DNA of 64,000 nucleotides from NCBI GenBank assembly GCA_016858145.1, contig JAEHOE010000014.1, positions 62,001 through 126,000 on the forward strand, given 5' to 3'. Below the pieces are notes generated by a model. It was not told the DNA's origin and did no database searches. It saw only the letters and a list, made by a program, of their open reading frames with translations. Positions within the stretch are counted from its first letter, which is position 1, and each line of letters opens with the position of its first letter. This DNA comes from Edaphochlamys debaryana (lineage: Eukaryota > Chlorophyta > Chlorophyceae > Chlamydomonadales). Made by a program: the position numbers and the translations under genes. This document shows, piece after piece, positions 56,801 through 64,000 of this stretch.

Positions 56801-59800
56801 CCCCACCGCCGCCCCCGCCGCAATCAGCTCCTCCACCAGGGCCCCGCTGTGGTTGAGCACCGCCCCCATGAGGGCCACCCAGCCGTCCTGTCAGGGGGGG
56901 GGAGAGGGATGGGGGGGTGGAGGCAAGGGGTAGGGGGGGTCAGCTCCTCCACCAGGGCCCCGCTGTGGTTGAGCACCGCCCCCATGAGGGCCACCCAGCC
57001 GTCCTGTCAGGGGGGGGGGGAGAGGGATGGGGGGGTGGAGGCAAGGGGTATGGGGGGTCAGCTCCTCCACCAGGGCCCCGCTGTGGTTGAGCACCGCCCC
57101 CATGAGGGCCACCCAGCCGTCCTGTCAGGGGGAGGAGAGGGATGGGGGGGGGAGGCCAAGGGGAGGGGAGGGGTTTCGAAGCTGAGCGGGACTGCGTCGC
57201 CAGGGAGGCGATTGGAGGGGTTCGAAGCGGGGCCGAGTGCGTCGCCAGTAGGAGCACCGTAGGGGGGAAGGGATGCGGCTGACAGAGGAAAGGCCCTGGA
57301 CGAAGGGACCTTGATTTCGGCCGAACCCGGTCCGCATTCCGGTGGTGCCCCCCTCTTCACACGCCCTCCCCACGAGGCCTGGACAACCCTCGAAGCCCCG
57401 AAACCCCAAGCCCCACCCTGCGCGCGTGGTTCGGGTTTGCCCCCGCATTGAGCAGCGCCCGTGCGGCCTCCAGGTTGCCGTCGGTGCAGGCCGTGACGAG
57501 GGGGGTCTGGCCGGCCTGGGGGGGGGGCGGGGAGGGAGTTGGGGGGGGGGGGAGAGGAGGAGAGGGGGGAAGGGGGGAAGGGGTGAAGGGGTCAGGAAAC
57601 TCGAGGGGGAATCCCAGCAGCAGGCCCCAACGAGTGAGTCCTAGCACTCCGCGCAGCACGTGCCGTGCCCCTCCCCCCTCTTGCCTCCCGTGTCTGCCTC
57701 CCCTCCCCCCCCCTCACCGTGTCCGGCAGGTTGGGGTTGGCCCCCTCCTCCAGCAGCAGGCGCGTGAGCCCACCGTGCCGATTGTCCACGGCTATGAGGA
57801 GGGGGGTGACGCCGTTCTTGGGGGGGGAGGGGAGGGGGGAGGGTGTGGGCGGGGGGATGACTTGCGTACGAATTGGAGGTGGGTGGGTGGGTGGGTGGGT
57901 GGGGACGCACTTGAAGGTGTGTCGAGGGGGGGCCTGGCTCGCATCTCCTGCCCACACCCTGCACACACCCACCCACCTTGGAGCCCTGGGTGTTGGGGTC
58001 CGCCCCCGCCTCCAGGAGCACGCGCACAATGTCCATGTACACCTGGGGGGTGGGGGGAGGGGGGGGAAGGTGGGAGGGGGTAGGGGGCCCACTCAACCTT
58101 CCCCCTCACCACCCGGGGACCGCCCCGCTCGCCTCCAGCCCCTCAGCACAGCCCCAAGCTTGCCTGCTCAACCCACCAAGCCCCCTCGGGAGGCCCCCTC
58201 CCCCCACTCCCCCTCCCCCAATCCCTCTCCCCACCTGTGTGCTCGCCCCGCTGACCTCCAGCCCCAGAAAGGACGAAGAGGACAGCCCGCCCACCCCCGC
58301 CAGCGCCGCCAGTACGGACGTCGCCGCGCCCGCCATGAAAGACGGCGCGGATCCAGCGCTCGGCGGCGCGGGCGCAGATCCAGCCCCAGATCCAGATCCA
58401 GATCCTGATCCTGATCCGGTCGATCCGCCGCCGGAGCTGCCGGCCCCGGGTAGGGCCGTTGCGAAGACGGAGGGCGCGGGCGGCGGCGCGGTGGGGGCGG
58501 GCGCGGCGGCTGAGGCGGCGGCGGCGGCGGTGGCGGCGGCGGCGGCGGCGGGGGAGATGAATGCGGATGCACCCCGGCCGAAGGCGAAGGAGAGGGCCGA
58601 GGCGGAGGATCGGGAGGTGAGGGTGAGATTGCGACCTAGGGAGTCGTCGCATTTGGTGGCCACCAGGAGGATGGGGGCGTTGTAGTCCTGGGGGGGGGGG
58701 AAGAGGGATAGGCAGGGGGGGCGGGTTGAAAGGAGCTGGAGAGCGAGGGGGGGGGGGGAGTGAGGGAGAGAGCGACGGGGAGGGGGTGGGCAGACGTAGG
58801 GAGAGGGGACGAGGAGGTGGGGGTAGCGAAAGAGTGGCAGAGTTGCGGGCGGCTTTGGCTTGCGCTTCGCACGGTGGGTGCGGTCGAGGGCGGTACCCCT
58901 CTCGCCCCCTCCCCCTAAACGCCTTCCCCCATTCCCCTTCCCCCCCTTACCACCCTTCCCCCTCCCCCCCCTCCTCACGTTGGGTTGGAACCAGCGCGCC
59001 CCCACGTCCGCCCCCCGCGCCAGCAGCAGCCGAACCAGCTCCAGGTTGCCCAGGTTGCAGGCGATGGAGAGGGCGGCCTTGCCGTTGGCCTGACAGGGGG
59101 GAGGGGGGGCAGACATAGGCCAGACATAGGGGGGTAAGGGGGTGTTTGAAGCTGAGAAGCGGGAGTAAGGGGGAGGGGGGAGGGAGGGCCAGCTCCCCTT
59201 GCCATTGGCCTGGGAGGGGTGGTGGTTTGGGGGGGGGGATGAGTGGGTGAGCCCCGCTACTGACACCCCCTCCAACGGCCTCCTTACGGTCCCCGATCCG
59301 AACCCCTCACGTGCTGGCGCCCCCCCCCCCCCCAACCGCCCCCTCCCCGCCCACCCCACCTCGTTCTTGGCCTCCACCTCCGCCCCCCCCTCTATCAGGG
59401 CCTCCACCAGCTCGGGGGAGCCGATGCGGACGGCCGTCATCAGGGGGGTGACTCCCTCCTGCGGTGGGGTGGGATGGGATGGATGGGGGCATGAGCCGGG
59501 GGCATGGGCGGTGGAGGGGTTCGGGGAAGGATGCACGAGACGGGGGTGACGGGAGCACCGCTGCCGTACAGACATGGGCCATGCCGCCCTCATCCCTCGT
59601 CAGACCGCTGAAGGCCCCGCTCTTTCCCCACTGTTCCGTACCACCCCTCCCCTAAAGCTACCTTGTTGGGCACCTCCGGGTTGGCCCTGCCCGCCAGACC
59701 CCCCTCCCTTGCCTCCAATGTCTGCCCTTCCCCCCCCACCGCCCCCACCTTGTTGGGCGCCTCCGGGTTGGCCCTGCCCGCCAGCCCCCCCTCCCTTGCC

Positions 59801-62800
59801 ACCTATGTCTGCCCTTACCCCCCCTCCCCCCCACCTTGTTGGGCGCCTCTGGGTTGGCCCTGCCCGCCAGACCCCCCTCCCTTGCCACCTATGTCTGCCC
59901 TTCCCCCACTCCCCCCCACCTTGTGGGCGCCTCCGGGTTGGCCCTGCCCGCCAGACCCCCTCCCTTGCCTCCAATGTCTGCCCTTACCCCCCCTCCCCCC
60001 CACCTTGTTGGGCGCCTCCGGGTTGGCCCTGCCCGCCAGCCCCCCCTCCCTTGCCTCCAATGTCTGCCCTTACCCCCCCTCCCCCCCACCTTGTTGGGCG
60101 CCTCCGGGTTGGCCCTGCCCGCCAGCCCCCCCTCCCTCGCCACCTATATCTGCCCTTACCCCCCCTCCCCCCCACCTTGTTGGGCGCCTCCGGGTTGGCC
60201 CTGCCCGCCAGACCCCCCTCCCTTGCCACCTATGTCTGCCCTTACCCCCCCTCCCCCCCACCTTGTTGGGCGCCTCCGGGTTGGCCCTGCCCGCCAGCCC
60301 CCCCTCCCTTGCCACCTATGTCTGCCCTTCCCCCCCCTCCCCCCACCTTGTTGGGCGCCTCCGGGTTGGCCCTGCCCGCCAGCCCCCCTCCCTTGCCACC
60401 TATGTCTGCCCTTACCCCCCCTCCCCCCCACCTTGTTGGGCGCCTCCGGGTTGGCCCTGCCCGCCAGCCCCCCCTCCCTCGCCACCTATATCTGCCCTTC
60501 CCCCCCTCCCCCCCCACCTTGTTGGGCGCCTCCGGGTTGGCCCTGCCCGCCAGCCCCCCCCTCCCTTGCCACCTATGTCTGCCCTTCCCCCCCCTCCCCC
60601 CCACCTTGTTGGGCGCCTCCGGGTTGGCCCTGCCCGCCAGCCCCCCCTCCCTCGCCACCTATGTCTGCCCTTACCCCCCCTCCCCCCCACCTTGTTGGGC
60701 GCCTCCGGGTTGGCCCTGCCCGCCAGCCCCCCCTCCCTTGCCACCTATGTCTGCCCTTCCCCCCCCTCCCCCCCACCTTGTTGGGCGCCTCCGGGTTGGC
60801 CCTGCCCGCCAGCAGCGCCCGCACCAGCGCCGGCTGGTTGCGGGACACGGCGTTGTGGAGCAGGGTCTCCTGCTTGTCCTGTCAGGGGGGAAGGGGGGCA
60901 GACACAGGGGCAGACAAAGGGCAGACATAGAGGGTAAGGGGGAGGGGGAGAGGGGCGGGCAGCTGTGCCTACCTCGAAACCACACTGCAGGCCGCCACCC
61001 TCCGCCCTCCATGCCCATCCCTCACATGTGAACCCCCCTGCCCATGCCCCTCCCCCCTCGCCCCCCCTCCTCAACCCCTCACCGGGTTGACGATGACCTC
61101 GGGGTTGGCCCCCGCGTTCAGCAGCGCCTCCACCACCTAGGGGGGGAGGAGGGGCGGAGGGAGGGGCGGAAAAGGAGGGGTGGGACGTAGAAAGTGGCAC
61201 GGGAAAAGGAGCCGTTGCCCTCAGGTGCTTCATGACTTTGCGCGTCGACCCAGGCGGGGGCATGGAAGCCCCGCATGGAGGCCCCGCCCCCATCTCCTCC
61301 GCTCTGCCCCCACATGCACATCCTCCTGCCGTACGACACCCCCCGTGCCGCACCTGGATGTACTGCTCCGCCGTGGGCTTGGGCTCACACACCTTGGCCG
61401 CTACGGCCATGATGGGGGTCACGTGGCCCTAAAGGGGGGGGCGGGGCGGGAGGTCGTGTCGCACAAGGGTTTGAGAAGGGTTCGTACTGCGAACAGGCCC
61501 ACCCCGGGGCCGCCTTCCAACTGGCTGCCCGGCGCCTGGCCCCGCCCACAGGCCCCACGGCCCCGAGGGGGCCTCAGCGGGGCCTCCACGGGCCCCAAGG
61601 AGCCTCAAGAGGGGCTTCACGGAGCACACGAGGTCAGTTCTGCCAGGCGGGTGGCGCCTCCTCCCCCCCCCCCCCTGCCCCCCCCCTCACCGCCGGCCCG
61701 CTCCACGTGATGTCGGGGCTGGCCTTGCGCTCCAGCAGCAGCTGCACCAGGTCCGTGTTGGCGAACAGGCAGGCCAGCATGAGGGGGCCGCTGCCCGTGG
61801 TCTGGGGGGGGGGGGGGCAGACATGGTTCAGACATGGTTCAGACATGGTTCAGACATGGTTCAGACATGGCTGTGGCAAGCGGCATGCGTTATGCGGCAA
61901 GCGCCAAGCATGCTCCATGCCCCACGCCCCAAGGGCCCCCTACCCACCCCGATTCTCCATGCCACTGCCCCCGTTAAAACGGTTCCTGCTCTCTGGACCC
62001 ATGCCCAACTCCCCCCACGCCCCCCTCCCAAACCCCCTCCCCCCCCACCGTGTTTATGAGCTCCATCTTGGCCCCCTCCTCCAGCAGCAGCTCCACCACC
62101 TCGGTACTGCCCTTGCGCACGGCGGCCATCAGGGGGGTGGAGCCGTCCTGGGGGGAGGGGGGAGGGGAGGGGAGGGCCATAGGTTGGGTGGGGCCTGGTG
62201 CCGCTGCCCACCTGCTGCGTATTTCGCCAGTCTTTCCCGCCCCGGCCCTCCCCCTTCACACACTCCAGTGGCCAGCCCCTGTGGGCCGCACCGCCCCCAT
62301 CCGCCACCTCCCCCGCAATGGCAACCCCGCATCCCACCCCCGAGGCCCCCCCGGCAGCCCAAAGCTGTAGTCTCACAGGCCCACGGCCCCAGCCCCTGCG
62401 CCCGTGCCTCCCCGGCAGCCCCCTCGTGCCCATCCCGCCAGTGGCCTCTCCGACGGTCCGGGGCAGTCTCCCACCGCCCCTCAGTACCAGGACCCGCACC
62501 TGACATGCCCAGCGCCATACCGGTACCACCTGGGCCCCCCACCGCCACCGTGGTGCACCACGCCCCTGCACATGCCAGCCCCTCCAGCCCATTGCACATA
62601 CATACACACACAGCCTAGACCCCCCTGTACCGGCGCCGCTCTTGTATGCTGGTGATCGCGAGCGCAGCCACCAAGCCCTCACCCCTCCGCCCCCCACCCC
62701 CGCCCCGCCGCTTGCCCGCACCTTGGCGAACGTGTTGACCAGCGCCCCCGCCTCCAGCAGCGTCCGCACCAGCTGCGTCTGGCCGTGCAGCACCGCCCAG

Positions 62801-63706
62801 TGGAGCGCGGAGCGGCCGGCGTCCTGGGGTAGGGGGATGGGGGGTTGGGGAGGAGTGGGTGGAGGCGAGAGGGGTGTGGGGGTTGGAGAGAGGTAGCGAG
62901 AGGAAGGGACGAAGGCGGGTGAGTTACATGGTGCTATGCATGATGCGAAGCATCCTGATGATGGTGATGGTATTCAAGCGGCATCCTGTGTTGCCAAACG
63001 TGCGCCTGCGCGCGGCTTCGCAAACGTGGTGGCCCCGTTGGACACGGCTGGGCGGACCCAGCGTGGGGATGGGGCCTCACCGCGTCCATGATGTTGGGCG
63101 ACGTCTCCTCATACAGCAGCTCAAAGATGCTGTCGAGAATGCGAGCATCCTCGTGGCCCGCACAGAACTCCTTGACGAGCCCTATGAGGCGAACCTGTGT
63201 CATCGGCAAGGCAGGGCGGGGGGAGTGCCCGCCGGCGGGTGCACGGGGATGGAAGCCGAAGTGTGTTCGTGGTGAAGGGTGCGAGAGGCCGCATGTATGT
63301 TGTATCAATCCTGGAGGTGCTACGGGGCTGATCACCGCGTCCGCAGGCGCCAGGGAGCCATCCCGCTGGGCGCCGGCAAGTTCGGCATGTGCACAGCCCG
63401 ATTTCGAGCCGAACCCGCTGCCAGGCCTCGTAACAGTCCCGCAATGCTGCCATCCGTCCGGACAATGGTCCGGACAATGCTGAGGCATGCCAGCGGGCCT
63501 TTCGTGCAGCTGTTTCGCCATTGCTGTCCATGAACAGCTGCGGCAGAACAGTTGTGCATGCCCCCGCGCACCTCATTGTCCGTGGATGCCTTTGGGATGC
63601 TGTCCCATGCTATCTCAAGCTGTTTGCTCGAGGTTGAGCCCAAGCGCGAGTTACCGGATTGCCCTCCTTGCAGCCCCCTAGCTGCGCGTAGCGTGCTTGT
63701 CGACAT
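47870..63706 (-). CDS. Ankyrin-repeat protein, about 27 exons, one repeat per exon
   Basis: Exons: 63706-63572, 63194-63081, 62823-62722, 62147-62049, 61801-61691, 61428-61354, 61136-61083, 60878-60777, 59458-59360, 59089-58979, 58687-58235, 58042-57977, 57816-57718, 57515-57417, 56887-56768, 56405-56310, 56036-55938, 55730-55620, 55340-55194, 54888-54757, 51446-51348, 51206-51134, 50703-50660, 50118-50020, 49245-49150, 48920-48822, 48505-47870; about 1190 residues. Most exons are 96-111 bases, phase 0 at both ends, each one ankyrin repeat (for example DGSTPLMAAVRKGSTEVVELLLE). Exon 11 is a long Ala/Gly/Ser linker. The last exon is a Ser/Gly-rich tail. Exon 21 has a GC donor (AAG|GCAAGA). Ankyrin arrays bind partner proteins; the partner and role here are unknown. 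The tail seems frameshifted at a 7-G run (48058-48064): the alternative frame continues to a stop at 47797. Confidence 0.85.
50020..50494 (-). repeat. Array D: 4 copies of acceptor plus 5' half of ankyrin exon 24
   Basis: The true exon starts at 50118. Copies of its acceptor and first about 50 bases (VAAIGAFAAGDGNLEL) start at 50240, 50365 and 50492, with a period of about 125 bases. Each copy is truncated before a donor and is followed by intron DNA containing CCTATGTCTG on the coding strand. These are three decoy acceptors in one intron. Confidence 0.9.
51494..54809 (-). repeat. Array A: 26 copies (plus one truncated) of the 3' end of ankyrin exon 20 with its donor
   Basis: The period averages 126 bases. 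Each unit holds 53 bases of exon 20 (encoding VALLLAHGASLSAAEPA), the GTGAGG donor, CAGACATAGGAGGCAAG and a purine-rich stretch. Cores start (plus-strand gcag) at 51597, 51728, 51853 and so on to the true exon at 54757. Copies differ mainly in homopolymer length and a few point changes, for example cctcatatg against cctcctatg. No unit has a pyrimidine tract before its exon part, so on the coding strand they offer donors without acceptors. Confidence 0.95.
56822..57126 (-). repeat. Array C: 3 copies of acceptor plus 5' half of ankyrin exon 15
   Basis: The true exon starts at 56887; copies start at about 57006 and 57125. Each copy reproduces the CTGACAG acceptor and about 66 bases (DGWVALMGAVLNHSGALVEEL), then switches to intron DNA. 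The period is about 119 bases. Confidence 0.9.
59078..59212 (-). repeat. Junction-spanning duplication: acceptor and start of ankyrin exon 10
   Basis: The exon 10 acceptor and first bases (coding strand CAG then GCCAACGGCAAGG, at 59078-59093) recur at 59197-59212 with one change (GCCAATGGCAAGG). The upstream copy is a short stub followed by intron DNA. Confidence 0.75.
59660..60812 (-). repeat. Array B: 14 copies of the 3' end of ankyrin exon 8 with its donor
   Basis: The period is 86 bases. Units start (plus-strand ttgttgggcgcc) at about 59662, 59752, 59837 and so on to the true exon at 60779. Each holds about 36 exon bases (GRANPEAPNK), the GTGGGG donor and purine-rich intron DNA with a CAGACATAGGTGGCAAG variant. 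As 86 is not a multiple of 3, inclusion of a unit in mRNA would shift the frame. Confidence 0.95.
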
Positions 63707-64000
63707 CTTTCCCTACACTATCGTTCGCGCGGCAACATGGCTCTTGTTTCCTAGAGGAGGCCGAGTCCTCTTTCGCAAATGCCCCGAGGGTAGGTGAGTG
63801 GAACGCGAGATGAAATGGCAGCTGAAGTAAGTCCTTAAATCACTTTCCACGGCGCGTGTGCGGAGGGGTGATCTGTGTTGGGCGAGGTGTCGATGGCACA
63901 CATGGGTTTTGCGGCACGGTCTGCGCTGGGCTGCCGTGTCGGGCCCGCCGGCCGGCGAGCCCAAGGCGCGATGCAGAGTGTTGCATGTTGCATAGATCCC
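63707..64000 (-). promoter_or_regulatory. 5' flank of the ankyrin-repeat gene
   Basis: It should hold the promoter and 5' UTR. No TATA box or other element is clear. The base composition drops in GC relative to the gene. Confidence 0.35.

Noticed and set aside
59660..60812. CRISPR-like array
   Set aside because: The repeats are 86-base direct units without unique spacers, and the units derive from a flanking exon-intron junction in a eukaryotic gene.

Overview
This window is nuclear DNA from a volvocine (chlamydomonadalean) green alga. The evidence is very high GC content, many short GT-AG introns, TGTAA-type poly(A) signals, a granule-bound starch synthase with the C-terminal extension known from Chlamydomonas, and a gametolysin (M11)-type extracellular-matrix protein with a Ser-Pro hinge. 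The species cannot be fixed from sequence alone. I rebuilt the gene models by hand from splice signals, reading phase and protein-family conservation.

Layout: (1) 1-4309, minus: M11 gametolysin-like secreted protein whose zinc site is destroyed; it runs off the left edge into a Ser-Pro hinge. (2) 6487-10226, minus: granule-bound starch synthase (STA2), complete, 8 exons. A 0.4-kb block covering its promoter, 5' UTR and first codons recurs inverted at 13035-13434. (3) 13653-20174, minus: TRF4/PAPD5-type non-canonical poly(A) polymerase with a Gly/Arg-rich tail; it shares a 332-bp divergent promoter interval with (4) 20507-27334, plus: 13-exon coiled-coil protein, perhaps CFAP157-like. (5) 28104-28820, plus: small coiled-coil protein with a C-terminal membrane anchor. 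(6) 30973-34846, plus: BTB-BACK protein. (7) 36163-38437, plus: secreted LysM-thrombospondin-1 protein. (8) 39954-42979, plus: METTL24/FkbM-like methyltransferase with a signal peptide. (9) 43596-46514: a 1.2-kb-arm palindrome carrying two head-to-head copies of an intron-containing tRNA-Pro(UGG); one arm holds a 452-bp MITE-like element and the other arm shows the empty site. (10) 47870-63706, minus: about 27-exon ankyrin-repeat protein.

The most unusual theme is in the introns. At least five genes (3, 4, 7, 8, 10) carry tandem duplications that span an exon-intron junction, leaving truncated exon copies with decoy donor or acceptor sites inside introns. In the ankyrin gene this has grown into arrays of 26, 14, 4 and 3 copies. 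Introns of the two long minus-strand genes also carry a motif (CAGACATAGGAGGCAAG) near donors and its reverse complement near acceptors, so some introns have terminal inverted repeats. The genes have unrelated functions; there is no operon or pathway cluster here.
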